This document shows, one piece after another, positions 54,603 through 63,417 of a stretch of DNA of 64,000 nt. A program made the translations under genes and the position numbers. This DNA is from Streptomyces sp. NBC_01260 (GTDB lineage Bacteria; Actinomycetota; Actinomycetes; Streptomycetales; Streptomycetaceae). The stretch covers positions 1,984,001-2,048,000 of the forward strand of contig NZ_CP108464.1 of assembly GCF_036226405.1 (NCBI RefSeq), given 5' to 3'. The notes under the pieces were generated by a model. That model was not told where the DNA came from. It worked only from the letters and a program-made list of their open reading frames with translations, and searched no databases. Each line of letters starts with the position of its first letter. Position 1 is the stretch's first letter.

Positions 54603-57600
54603 TCAGCGCAGCCGCTGACTGATGACCTTGGAGACCCCGTCGCCCTGCATCGAGACACCGTAGAGCGCGTCCGCGACCTCCATCGTCCGCTTCTGGTGCG
54701 TGATCACGATGAGCTGCGAGCTCTCCTGGAGTTCCACCATGATCCGGATCAGCCGCTGCAGGTTGGTGTCGTCGAGGGCTGCCTCGACCTCGTCCATCAC
54801 ATAGAACGGGCTCGGCCTGGCCTTGAAGATCGAGACGAGCAACGCCACTGCTGTCAGCGACCGTTCACCGCCGGACAGCAGGGACAGCCGCTTCACCTTC
54901 TTGCCCGGCGGGCGGGCCTCGACGTCCACGCCGGTCGTGAGCATATGGTCCGGGTCGGTCAGGATGAGCCGCCCCTCACCGCCCGGGAAGAGGCGCGAGA
55001 AGACGCCCTCGAACTCGCGGGCGGTGTCCCGGTACGCCTCGGTGAAGACCTGCTCGACGCGCTCGTCGACCTCCTTGATGACCTGCATCAGATCGGCCCG
55101 GGTCTTCTTCAGGTCCTCAAGCTGCTCGGAGAGGAACTTGTGCCGCTCCTCCAGCGCGGAGAACTCTTCGAGAGCGAGCGGATTCACCTTCCCGAGTTGC
55201 TGGTACGCCCGTTCGGCCGACTTCAGCCGCTTCTCCTGCTCGGCCCTGACGAACGCCTTCGGCTGGTTGCGCGGATGCTCCGGGTCCTCCGGCAGCTCCT
55301 CGCCCTCCGCGGCCGGGGACGGCGGCACGAGCTGGTCGGGCCCGTACTCGGCGGCCAGACCGGCCGGCTCCACACCCAGCTCCTCCAGGGCCTTCGCCTC
55401 CAGCTGCTCTATCCGCAGCCGCTTCTCGGCGCCGAGCACCTCTCCCCGGTGGACCGAGTCCGTCAGCTTGTCGAGCTCGCCCTTGAGGTCGCGGCCCTGC
55501 CGGCGCTCGTCCGCCAGCTCCCGTTCCCGCTCGGCCTTCGAGGCCTCGGCGGCGACCCGTTCCTGTTCCGCCCGTACGACGGACACCTCGACGTGGGCAA
55601 GCAGCTGACGGGCGCCGGACGCCACGGCGGAGGCCACCGCGGCCTCGTGACGCAGCCGGGTCCTGCGCTGCTCGACGCGGGCCCGCGCCTCCCGTTCGGC
55701 GCGGGCGCCGCGGTCGAGGGAGTCGGCGCGGCCGGCCAGCGCCTTGACGCGTTCCTCGTGGGTACGGACCTGGAGGCGGGCCTCCATCTCGGTCTGGCGG
55801 GCATTGGCACCGTCGGCGGCGAGCCGGTCGCGCACGCCGGTGTCCGGTTCCTCGTCCGCGCCGTCCTGCGTGGCCTCCTCGGCGACGAGCAGCCGCTCGG
55901 CGAGCTCCTCCGCGTCCTGGGTCGCGCGCTCCAGCGCCTCCTGGGCGCGGGCGGCGGAGGCGGCCATCCGGTCCGCCTCACCGGCCGCACCCCGCGCCTG
56001 GCCGGCCAGTCGCCCGAGCTGCTGGGCCACCCCGGACTTCTCCCGGTCGGCGGCCCGGCGCCGCTCCCCCAGCTCCTCGACGAGCGCCGCGACGGTGCCG
56101 CGCCGCTGCGCCGCGAGCCGCTGCGCCTCGGCCAGCTCCGTGCACCGCACCGCCAGTTCGGCCAGCTCGGCGGCCGCCTCGTCCACGGACGCCCGGACTT
56201 CGAGGAGACTGGGCGCCCCCGCGGAACCGCCGTGCGCGAAGTGCGCCGAGAGCACGTCGCCCTCGCCGGTCACGGCCGTCAGCTCCGGACGGGCGGCCAC
56301 CAGGTCCTCGGCGTCCTCCAGCGTTCCGACGACCACCATGTCCCGCACCAGCCTGCGCACCGCGGCCATCAGTTCGACGGGACCGCTGACGAGATCGGCG
56401 ACGGCGGGGTTCCCCCGGCCGCCGGGAGCCAGGGCCACCGGCCGTCCGTCCGCCGCCGCCTCGGTCCCGGCCGGCCCCTGAGCCGCCTCCGTACCGGGCC
56501 CCCGGGGGACCGACGGGGCCGCGCCCTCGTGCGCGGGCTGCGCCCCCTGCCCGGGGACGTGGGCGACGCCGCCCCGGGACGCCGTGTCCACCTCCGCACC
56601 CTGACCGGGCACCTGCCCCACCGCATCGGGCTTCCCGGGGACGGCGACACCACCGCCCGCACCGCCTGCGCCTCCCGCACCGCCGGGCACATCGACACCG
56701 TCCGCGCCGCCGGCACCACCCGGCACACCTGCACCACCCGCGCCCCCGGCTCCGCCAACTCCTCCGCCAACTCCTCCGCCGACGCCCTCGCCGACGCCTC
56801 CGAGCAGCAGCGCGGCCCGGCCCGCATCCAGTTTCCGCAGCAGCCGGATCGCCTCGGCCGCGGTGGCCGGGTCCGTCACCGCCACCGCGTCCGCCGCCGC
56901 GCCCAGTGCGGCGGCCACCGCGACCTCGTGTCCCGGGGCCACCGTGAGCAGTTCCGCGGCCGGCCCGAGCAAGCCGGTCAGCCGGTCCCGGGCGCCGAGC
57001 AGCACTCCGGTGCCGTCCTTGCGGCGCAGCCCGAGGGCCAGTGCGTCATGCCGGGCCGCGACCGCGGCGCGCTTGCGTTCGGCGGCGGTGGCGGCCTCCC
57101 GGGCGGCGGAGAGCGAGGCCTCCGCCTCCTTCAGCTCGCTCCTGGCGGCCTCGTGCCGCTCGCCGAGCTCGGCGTCACCGGCGTCCAGGCCGTCGACCTC
57201 GGCCTTGAGCTGCTCGTACTCCTCCTGGGCGGCGACCGCCCGCTCCCGCGCCTCGTCGCGCGATGCGGCCAGCCGGTCGATCTCCGACTGCGCCGATCCG
57301 ACGCGGCTGCGGGCCGCGTTGACCTGACCGGTCAGCCGGGCGAGCCCTTCGCGTCGGTCCGCGAGGGCGCGGGCCGCATCCTTCAGCCTGCGTTCCTCGG
57401 CCGCCAACTCCTTTTCCAGCTCGGACCGGTGGGAGGCGGTGTCCTCCAGGGCGTGTTCCGCCGCTTCCAGCGCCGCGGCCAGCTCCGCCTCCTGCTCGCG
57501 GATCCGGGCGGCCTCGCGTTCCATGTCCTCCGGGTCGCGGCCGCGCCGCTCCTCCTCCGGTGGGGCGGTGGCACTCTTCACCCGGGCGTCGGCCAGCGAG

Positions 57601-58511
57601 ATCGTGCCGCGCACCCGTTCGGCCAGCTGCGACAGCTCGTACCAGGTCTGCTGGGCGCGCTGGAGCCGCGGCGTCAGCCGCCGTACCTCGTCCTCAAGTT
57701 CCGCCTCGCGCCCGAGCGCCGCCTTGAGCTCCGTCTCAGCCGTCTCCCGGCGCTGCTTCAGCGCCGCCTCGTCGGCGATCTCACCGCGCAGCGCGGTGTG
57801 CAGCCGCACCAGGTCGTCGGCGAGCAGCCGCAGCCGGGCGTCGCGCAGATCGGCCTGGATGACGGCGGCCCGGCGCGCGACGGCCGCCTGCCGGCCGAGC
57901 GGCTTCAGCTGTCGCCGCAGTTCGTCGGTGAGGTCCTGGACCCGGGCCAGGTTCGCCCCCATCGCGTCCAGTTTCCGCAGCGCCTTCTCCTTGCGCTTGC
58001 GGTGCTTCAGTACACCGGCGGCCTCCTCGATGAACGCGCGGCGCCCCATCGGGTCGGCGTGCAGCACGGAGTCCAGCTGGCCCTGGCCGACGATGACATG
58101 CATCTCCCGGCCGATACCGGAGTCCGAGAGGAGTTCCTGGATGTCCAGCAGCCGGCAGGTGTCGCCATTGATCTGGTATTCGCTGCCGCCATTGCGGAAC
58201 ATGATCCGAGTGATCGTCACTTCGGCGTACTCGATGGGCAGTGCGCCGTCGGAATTGTCGATGGTCAGTGACACCTCCGCCCTCCCGAGCGGAGGCCGCC
58301 CGGTGGTACCGGCGAAGATCACGTCCTCCATCTTGCCGCCGCGCAGGGATTTGGCACCCTGCTCCCCCATGACCCAGGAGAGCGCGTCCACCACATTGGA
58401 CTTGCCCGACCCATTGGGACCGACCACACAGGTGATCCCGGGTTCGAACCGCAGGGTCGTGGCGGAGGCGAACGATTTGAAACCACGCAGGGTCAGGGAC
58501 TTGAGGTGCAC
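54603..58511 (-). CDS. smc: Chromosome segregation protein SMC
   Basis: A 1,302-residue SMC, about 110-120 longer than usual for Streptomyces. In order: N-terminal ATPase half with Walker A GPNGSGKSN (about 32-40), long coiled coil, hinge (about 500-780), second coiled coil, and C-terminal half with LSGGERSL and Walker B FYVMDEVEAALDD. It loads with ScpAB at ParB sites and condenses chromosomes into spores. The extra length is a Gly/Ala/Pro-rich stretch within the hinge at about residues 571-700. The ATPase parts look intact. Confidence 0.95.
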   Translation of the reverse strand: MHLKSLTLRGFKSFASATTLRFEPGITCVVGPNGSGKSNVVDALSWVMGEQGAKSLRGGKMEDVIFAGTTGRPPLGRAEVSLTIDNSDGALPIEYAEVTITRIMFRNGGSEYQINGDTCRLLDIQELLSDSGIGREMHVIVGQGQLDSVLHADPMGRRAFIEEAAGVLKHRKRKEKALRKLDAMGANLARVQDLTDELRRQLKPLGRQAAVARRAAVIQADLRDARLRLLADDLVRLHTALRGEIADEAALKQRRETAETELKAALGREAELEDEVRRLTPRLQRAQQTWYELSQLAERVRGTISLADARVKSATAPPEEERRGRDPEDMEREAARIREQEAELAAALEAAEHALEDTASHRSELEKELAAEERRLKDAARALADRREGLARLTGQVNAARSRVGSAQSEIDRLAASRDEARERAVAAQEEYEQLKAEVDGLDAGDAELGERHEAARSELKEAEASLSAAREAATAAERKRAAVAARHDALALGLRRKDGTGVLLGARDRLTGLLGPAAELLTVAPGHEVAVAAALGAAADAVAVTDPATAAEAIRLLRKLDAGRAALLLGGVGEGVGGGVGGGVGGAGGAGGAGVPGGAGGADGVDVPGGAGGAGGAGGGVAVPGKPDAVGQVPGQGAEVDTASRGGVAHVPGQGAQPAHEGAAPSVPRGPGTEAAQGPAGTEAAADGRPVALAPGGRGNPAVADLVSGPVELMAAVRRLVRDMVVVGTLEDAEDLVAARPELTAVTGEGDVLSAHFAHGGSAGAPSLLEVRASVDEAAAELAELAVRCTELAEAQRLAAQRRGTVAALVEELGERRRAADREKSGVAQQLGRLAGQARGAAGEADRMAASAARAQEALERATQDAEELAERLLVAEEATQDGADEEPDTGVRDRLAADGANARQTEMEARLQVRTHEERVKALAGRADSLDRGARAEREARARVEQRRTRLRHEAAVASAVASGARQLLAHVEVSVVRAEQERVAAEASKAERERELADERRQGRDLKGELDKLTDSVHRGEVLGAEKRLRIEQLEAKALEELGVEPAGLAAEYGPDQLVPPSPAAEGEELPEDPEHPRNQPKAFVRAEQEKRLKSAERAYQQLGKVNPLALEEFSALEERHKFLSEQLEDLKKTRADLMQVIKEVDERVEQVFTEAYRDTAREFEGVFSRLFPGGEGRLILTDPDHMLTTGVDVEARPPGKKVKRLSLLSGGERSLTAVALLVSIFKARPSPFYVMDEVEAALDDTNLQRLIRIMVELQESSQLIVITHQKRTMEVADALYGVSMQGDGVSKVISQRLR
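56409..56801 (-). repeat. Low-complexity insertion in the SMC hinge
   Basis: About 130 residues are dominated by Gly, Ala, Val and Pro with repeated GGAGGAGG and VPG units. The DNA contains tandem copies such as CCAACTCCTCCG. It lies between RAALLLGG and VADLVSGPVELM of the hinge. A replication-slippage origin is plausible. Confidence 0.85.
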
Positions 58512-58856
58512 GCCGCCGGACTCTACCTTTCGCTCTCGGTTTCGCTGATGAAGGTGCAGGGCACATCAGACGGTAAGGGAAGGGGTGTACGTCCGGGGCG
58601 GGGCGGGCGCGGTTCGGAGGGGAAAAGAAAGAAGGGACGCCGAAGCGTCCCCTACAAATCTTGTGCATTGCCGTGCCGACGGATCCGGCGCCTCCGGGGA
58701 GACGCGCGTGCCGGATCAATGGCAGGCAGATGAAGACGCAGATCAACCGCAATCGATGACCAAGCGCATTCGATCTTCAATGATCCGGTGGCGATCCGGC
58801 GATGATGATTCCGTGCGGCTGACGCGTGCAGCCCGACCGGCCCTGGGGGCCATCGG
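58512..58856. other. Gap between smc and the coiled-coil gene
   Basis: A 345-bp region holding the terminator at 58634-58651 and a purine-rich tract around 58616-58633. I see no gene in the rest; a promoter for smc is expected in its left part. Confidence 0.4.
58634..58651 (-). terminator. Terminator after the 70-residue coiled-coil gene
   Basis: A GGGACGC/GCGTCCC stem with a CGAA loop is followed on the minus strand by a pyrimidine-rich run TTCTTTCTTTTCC. It is one of few hairpins here with a U-rich tail. Confidence 0.8.
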
Positions 58857-59069
58857 TCAGGTCAGCGCCGGCTCCGCCTGAGGTACGTCGATGTCGATGC
58901 TGTCGAGCAGCGACTCTTGGTGCTGAGCGGCGGCATTGAGCGCGTCGTTCTCGTCCTGAATCCTTACGATCTCGGATTCAAGATCCTGGACGCGCTGCTG
59001 GAGCCGTCGCATCTCGGCGAGGAGTCGCGGGTCGGAACCGCCGACGTAACCGAGAAGCGCCTTTGCCAT
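58857..59069 (-). CDS. Small conserved coiled-coil protein
   Basis: A 70-residue protein beginning MAKALLGYVGGSDPRLLAEM and continuing with a heptad coiled coil (RRLQQRVQDLESEIVRIQDE). It ends in a short acidic stretch. I recognise it as a recurrent small actinobacterial protein near smc but not its function. The ATG at 59069 is preceded by a GAGG-like site; a longer frame adds six unlikely residues. Confidence 0.75.
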   Translation of the reverse strand: MAKALLGYVGGSDPRLLAEMRRLQQRVQDLESEIVRIQDENDALNAAAQHQESLLDSIDIDVPQAEPALT

Positions 59070-59507
59070 GAGGATGGTCCTCCACACTGAGTGACCGACC
59101 GATGCGGTGTGGGTCGTGAGGGAATCGCACCCGCGGTGCTCGGCAGTGCTCTGTGCTCACTGCTGTTCTGCTGCCAAACAGCTCTGCCGAACAGCTAAGG
59201 TGCGCGGGGTTTTCAGCGTCTCACCAAAAAGTTTGACGGTCAACACGATCACAGCCTGTAGAGACGGGCGTCCCGGGGGCGCGCGGCTTGACGATCATGC
59301 GGCGCGACTCTCCTGCGGGGCCCTCAGAGGCAGGGAGATCATCCTTCTCGCCGCAGCCTCGCACGGCAACCGAATCTTGGCAACCACCGGATCATTCCGC
59401 AGGTCATTTCATGTGTGCGCACAGCTGCGCCCCTCGCCGTCACCCCACGCCGCAACTCGAACACAGTCCGAACACGAGACTTTTCCCGAGCCCTTCCGGG
59501 TACCGGA
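59070..59507. other. 438-bp gap between acyP and the coiled-coil gene
   Basis: A sigma-70-like pair TTGACG (59233-59238) and TGTAGA (59257-59262), 18 bp apart, faces the plus strand but has no recognisable gene after it. A pair of 13-bp direct repeats lies at 59171-59196. No RNA gene was recognised. Confidence 0.4.
59171..59196. repeat. Two tandem 13-bp direct repeats
   Basis: CTGCCAAACAGCT is followed at once by CTGCCGAACAGCT, one mismatch. They lie about 100 bp upstream of the coiled-coil gene and could be a regulator site. Confidence 0.7.
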
Positions 59508-59789
59508 TCAGCGGATCGCAAAACCCTCGTATCCGCCCCGCGGGGTGTCCCAGATCTCAGTGACTCCGTCAACGCGGCCGGGTGTGTCGTCCGAGCGCAG
59601 CCAATCCAGCAGACGGTGGCAATCCGCACGCCGCCCCTCGGCGACCACCTGCACCCTGCCGTCGTCGAGATTGAGGGCGAATCCGGTGAGGCCGCCGATC
59701 TCCAGGGCGTTTGCCCTGGTGAACCAGCGAAACCCTACTTGCTGTACTCGGCCGCGTACCCAGGCGGTGAGTCGTACATCTTCGTTCAT
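59508..59789 (-). CDS. acyP: Acylphosphatase
   Basis: A 93-residue acylphosphatase that hydrolyses carboxyl-phosphate bonds. The active-site segment [15 protein letters not shown] with catalytic Arg, and later [17 protein letters not shown] with Asn, match the family. It is a stand-alone gene in the smc neighbourhood. Confidence 0.93.
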   Translation of the reverse strand: MNEDVRLTAWVRGRVQQVGFRWFTRANALEIGGLTGFALNLDDGRVQVVAEGRRADCHRLLDWLRSDDTPGRVDGVTEIWDTPRGGYEGFAIR

Positions 59790-59934
59790 ACCCGAACGCT
59801 AACCGGCCAATTGCTCTCGGAGCACTTCTCGCCGAAAGGCCATGGCGTACAGTCCCCTCGCAAAAGCTTCACTCGATCGGGTGAGTCATGGTGGCGTCGA
59901 CAATGGCGTCCAGGTCGTCAGAAGGGCACAGCAG

Positions 59935-60882
59935 ATGGGACGCCATCGACGCTCCGCCGCAGCTCCCGCCGCTGAAGAGACCGCGGAGTGGGACACGGGC
60001 CGGGGCCGGGGAGCCCGCCGCAGGAAGCGGTCCGGGATGCCGGTACGTACAGGACTGCTCGGCGTCTCCGCGGCCATGGCCGTCGGGGCCGTGGCCGTGG
60101 CCTCAGGTCTGCTGCCCGGCGGCGACAACCACCTGGGTGGCGGTTCCGCCGCCGACCAGGTGCGCTCCCAGGGCGCACCGGACCTGCTGACGCAGGGCGG
60201 CTCCACGACCGCGCCGGCCGACCGCGCGACCGCGTCCGACACCGCCAGTCGCGGCACCGGCCGCAGCGACGGGCCCACGAAGCCGGGCTCCTCCGCCGAC
60301 GGCAAGCCGTCCTCCTCCCCCTCCAAGACGTCCGGGGCGACGACGGAGGCGGAGCAGAAGGAGCCCTCCCGGCGGGCTTCCGCTTCGCAGGCTCCCGCGG
60401 CCGCGGCCACGAAGAATGCCCCCGCGGCCGCGAGCTCGGCGGCAGCGGCGCCGGCGCCCTCGACCTCCGCTCCGGCCCCCCGCCGGACCACGGCGCCGCC
60501 CGCCGACACCTCGGCCCAGGCCGCCGTGCTCTCCCTGGTCAACCAGGAGCGCTCCAAGGCCGGCTGCAGCCCGGTGACCGCAAGCAGTTCGCTGGCCTCG
60601 CTCGCCCAGAACTTCAGCGACGACATGGCCGCCCGCGGTTTCTTCGACCACACCGACCCTGACGGCAGGACCCCCTGGGACCGTGCCGCCAAGGCCGGCG
60701 TGGACGGACTCGGCGGCGAGAACATCGCCCGCGGCCAGGCCGGCGCACAGGCCGTGATGGACGCCTGGATGAACAGCGACGGCCACCGCGCGAACATTCT
60801 CAACTGCGACTACAAGACGCTCGGCGTGGGTGTCCACTTCGGCTCCGGCGGTCCCTGGTGGACCCAGGACTTCGGCTTCTGA
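59935..60882 (+). CDS. CAP-domain secreted protein
   Basis: A 315-residue protein with a basic N-terminus (MGRHRRSAAAPAAEE), one membrane/signal helix (about 38-60), a long Ser/Thr/Pro/Ala linker (about 70-190) and a CAP (SCP-like) domain (about 195-315; LVNQERSKAGCSPV, FFDHTDPDGRTPWDRA, SDGHRANILNCDY). The ATG at 59935 has a GAAGGG site; an upstream ATG at 59842 is less likely. Function of bacterial CAP proteins is largely unknown. Confidence 0.85.
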   Translation: MGRHRRSAAAPAAEETAEWDTGRGRGARRRKRSGMPVRTGLLGVSAAMAVGAVAVASGLLPGGDNHLGGGSAADQVRSQGAPDLLTQGGSTTAPADRATASDTASRGTGRSDGPTKPGSSADGKPSSSPSKTSGATTEAEQKEPSRRASASQAPAAAATKNAPAAASSAAAAPAPSTSAPAPRRTTAPPADTSAQAAVLSLVNQERSKAGCSPVTASSSLASLAQNFSDDMAARGFFDHTDPDGRTPWDRAAKAGVDGLGGENIARGQAGAQAVMDAWMNSDGHRANILNCDYKTLGVGVHFGSGGPWWTQDFGF

Positions 60883-60991
60883 ACCCTGCCCGCCCCGCAC
60901 CACCACCCGCTCCGACCTCGTACGCCCCACCCGCTCCCCCACGGATTGCGCAACCCCGTAGAGAGCGCTGTGCGGGCGTACGCTGGTTTCC

Positions 60992-61411
60992 ATGGACGAG
61001 AACGGCGGCAGCGGGACGGACGACCGCCCGGGCGACGAGTGGCTCTTCGACGTGTTCTCCAAGCGGTGCCCCTCGCGCGGCACCCTGGAACATGTCACCG
61101 GTCGCTGGGGAAGCCTGACGCTCGGCGCCCTGTACGAGGGCAGCCTCCGCTTCAACGCACTGCGCCGCCGGGTCGACGGGGTGAGCGAGAAGATGCTCTC
61201 CCAGACACTGCACGCCCTGGAGCGTGACGGGCTGGTGCACCGCGAGGCACAGCCCACCAACCCACCCCGCGTCGACTACGAGCTCACACCGCTGGGACAA
61301 CAGGTCGCCGAGCAGTTGCTCGGGCTGATCCAGCTCGTCGAGGGCCGGATGGCCGAGGTCATGGTGGCCCGTGACCGCTACGACGAGGCCCACGCGGCCC
61401 GGGAGGGCTAG
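60992..61411 (+). CDS. HxlR-family transcriptional regulator
   Basis: A 139-residue winged helix regulator (CPSRGTLEHVTGRWGSLTLG, RFNALRRRVDGVSEKMLSQT, LERDGLVHREAQPTNPPRV). Family members often sense redox or electrophilic stress through an N-terminal Cys. Here Cys lies in the KRCPS segment. It stands alone between the CAP gene and mutM. Confidence 0.9.
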   Translation: MDENGGSGTDDRPGDEWLFDVFSKRCPSRGTLEHVTGRWGSLTLGALYEGSLRFNALRRRVDGVSEKMLSQTLHALERDGLVHREAQPTNPPRVDYELTPLGQQVAEQLLGLIQLVEGRMAEVMVARDRYDEAHAAREG

Positions 61412-61426
61412 CGCGCCGCCGCTTAC

Positions 61427-62287
61427 TCAGCCGGCGTCGCGCGGCGGACGCTGACAGCGCGGGCAGAAGTAGCTGGACCGGTTCATCCAGGCGCGGCGCC
61501 TCATCGGCGTACCGCAGCGGTGGCAGGGCTCGTCCTCGCGCCCGTAGGCGTCCAGCGACCGGTCGAAGTAGCCGGACTCACCGTTCACATTGACGTAGAG
61601 GCTGTCGAAACTCGTGCCGCCCTGTTCCAGCGCCGCGTTCATCACCTCGCGGACATGGCCGAGCAGCTCGGCCGACTTGGGACGGGTCAGGGTCGCGGTC
61701 GGCCGGTCGTAGTGCAGCTTGGCGCGCCACAGCGCCTCGTCCGCGTAGATGTTGCCGACACCGCTGATCAGCGACTGATCGAGCAGGGCGCGCTTGACCG
61801 TGGTGCGGCGCAGTCGCAGCGCGGTGTGGAAGGCGGCGTCGTCGAATTCCGGGTCCAGCGGATCGCGGGCGATGTGCGCGATGGTGTCCGGCACTCCGTC
61901 GGGGGTGTTGTCGTGGAGCGAGAGGCCGCCGAAGGTGCGCTGGTCGACGAAGCGCAGTTCGGTGCCGAGGGAGTCGTCGAACCGGATCCGGACGCGCAGA
62001 TGCTTCTCGTCGGCGGCGTCCTGCGGCTGGACGAGCAGCTGACCGCTCATGCCGAGGTGCCCGAGGAGTGAGCTGGACGTGTCGTCCAGCGGCACCCAGA
62101 GGTATTTGCCGCGGCGCATCGCCGGTCCGAAACGGATGCCGGCGAGCCGGGCCGCGAAGTCCACGCCCCCCGCGAGATGACGGCGGACCGCCCGCGGGTG
62201 CAGGACCTCGACGTCGTCGACCGTGCGCCCGGTCACCCAGCGCTGGAGACCGCGTCGTACGACTTCGACCTCGGGCAGCTCGGGCAC
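61427..62287 (-). CDS. mutM: Formamidopyrimidine-DNA glycosylase
   Basis: A 286-residue Fpg/MutM that removes 8-oxoguanine. The N-terminal Pro2-Glu3 ([10 protein letters not shown]), Lys in GKYLWV, the helix-two-turn-helix ([14 protein letters not shown]) and C-terminal zinc finger ([11 protein letters not shown]...FCPRCQ) are all intact. It follows rnc on the same strand in the conserved yceD-rpmF-rnc-mutM order. Confidence 0.95.
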   Translation of the reverse strand: MPELPEVEVVRRGLQRWVTGRTVDDVEVLHPRAVRRHLAGGVDFAARLAGIRFGPAMRRGKYLWVPLDDTSSSLLGHLGMSGQLLVQPQDAADEKHLRVRIRFDDSLGTELRFVDQRTFGGLSLHDNTPDGVPDTIAHIARDPLDPEFDDAAFHTALRLRRTTVKRALLDQSLISGVGNIYADEALWRAKLHYDRPTATLTRPKSAELLGHVREVMNAALEQGGTSFDSLYVNVNGESGYFDRSLDAYGREDEPCHRCGTPMRRRAWMNRSSYFCPRCQRPPRDAG

Positions 62288-62394
62288 GGTGTCGCTCCTG
62301 GGGATTCGGCGGGGAACGGGCGGATTCGGGGCAGGCGAAACGGTTCGGGGCAGGGAAAACCCCCCGGTGCACAGGGCACCGAGGGGTTCTCGGG

Positions 62395-63222
62395 TCAGGC
62401 AGGAGCGACGTCCGTGGACGGCGGCGGGTCGGCAGGGGTGTCGGCGGCCCCTCCGTCGGCGGCGGCCTCCTTGGCCACAGCCTCCCGCGCCTCCGCGGCG
62501 GCGCTGATCTCGCGCCAGGCGGATTCTGCCGCCTGTTGCTCCGCTTCCTTCTTGCTACGGCCGGTGCCGGTGCCGTACGAGACACCACCGACGCGAGCAG
62601 CAGCAGTAAAGGTCTTCTCGTGATCCGGGCCGGTCTCCGTGACGAGGTACTCGGGAACCCCGAGGCTCTCGCTCGCGGTCAGCTCCTGGAGACTGGTCTT
62701 CCAGTCCAGGCCGGCGCCGAGGTTGGAGGACCTGTCGATCAGCGGGTCGAAGAGCCGGTGGACCAGCTCCGAGGCCGCGCCGAGGCCCTGATCGAGATAG
62801 ACCGCGCCGAGCACCGCTTCCAGGGTGTCGGCGAGGATGGACGCCTTGTCCCGGCCACCCGTGCCCTCTTCACCGCGGCCGAGCCGGATGAAGGAGCCGA
62901 GTTCGAGGCCGCGGCCCACTTCCGCAAGCGCACGCGAGTTGACCACCGCGGCCCGCAATTTGGCCAGCTGGCCTTCAGGCAGGTCGGGGTGAGTGCGGTA
63001 CAGCGTGTCCGTGACCACCAGTCCGAGCACCGAATCCCCGAGGAATTCGAGCCGCTCGTTGGTGGGCAGACCGCCGTTCTCGTACGCGTACGAACGATGG
63101 GTCAGCGCACGCACCAGAAGGGCGGACTCGAGGTGGTACCCGAGCCGCCCTTCCAGAAGCGTGTGGGACGAGGCTGTGTTGACGTTGTCTGCCTGCTTCT
63201 TGGCGTGGGACAACTCAGACAT
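62395..63222 (-). CDS. rnc: Ribonuclease III
   Basis: A 275-residue RNase III with the signature [15 protein letters not shown], the second acidic site [13 protein letters not shown] and a C-terminal dsRNA-binding domain (about 165-235). An acidic Ala/Pro tail follows. It matures rRNA and, in Streptomyces, governs antibiotic genes (AbsB). The ATG at 63222 gives [10 protein letters not shown]. Confidence 0.95.
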   Translation of the reverse strand: MSELSHAKKQADNVNTASSHTLLEGRLGYHLESALLVRALTHRSYAYENGGLPTNERLEFLGDSVLGLVVTDTLYRTHPDLPEGQLAKLRAAVVNSRALAEVGRGLELGSFIRLGRGEEGTGGRDKASILADTLEAVLGAVYLDQGLGAASELVHRLFDPLIDRSSNLGAGLDWKTSLQELTASESLGVPEYLVTETGPDHEKTFTAAARVGGVSYGTGTGRSKKEAEQQAAESAWREISAAAEAREAVAKEAAADGGAADTPADPPPSTDVAPA

Positions 63223-63241
63223 CGGGCCTCTCACCAGCCGC

Positions 63242-63415
63242 TCAGACCTCGAGGACCTGGCGCTTGTTGTACGTGCCGCAGCTGGGGCACGCAATGTGCT
63301 GCAGCTTCGGCTCCTGGCAACGCTCGCACGAAACCAGGGTGGGGACCGCAGCCTTCCACTGCGACCGGCGGTGGCGCGTGTTGCTGCGCGACATCTTCCG
63401 CTTCGGAACAGCCAC
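63242..63415 (-). CDS. rpmF: 50S ribosomal protein L32
   Basis: A 57-residue L32 starting with GTG ([20 protein letters not shown]). Its four cysteines (SCERC and CPSCG) make it a zinc-containing (C+) paralogue. A zinc-free form may be encoded elsewhere. It lies two bases after the DUF177 gene. Confidence 0.95.
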   Translation of the reverse strand: MAVPKRKMSRSNTRHRRSQWKAAVPTLVSCERCQEPKLQHIACPSCGTYNKRQVLEV

Positions 63416-63417
63416 GG

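Noticed and set aside
54696..58271. 1,191-residue plus-strand frame opposite smc
   Set aside because: It is an antisense shadow of smc with Gly/Arg/Leu-rich composition and no domain.
59288..59563. Small plus-strand gene after the sigma-70-like element at 59233
   Set aside because: It would start with TTG, lacks a ribosome-binding site, has no coding bias and overlaps acyP.
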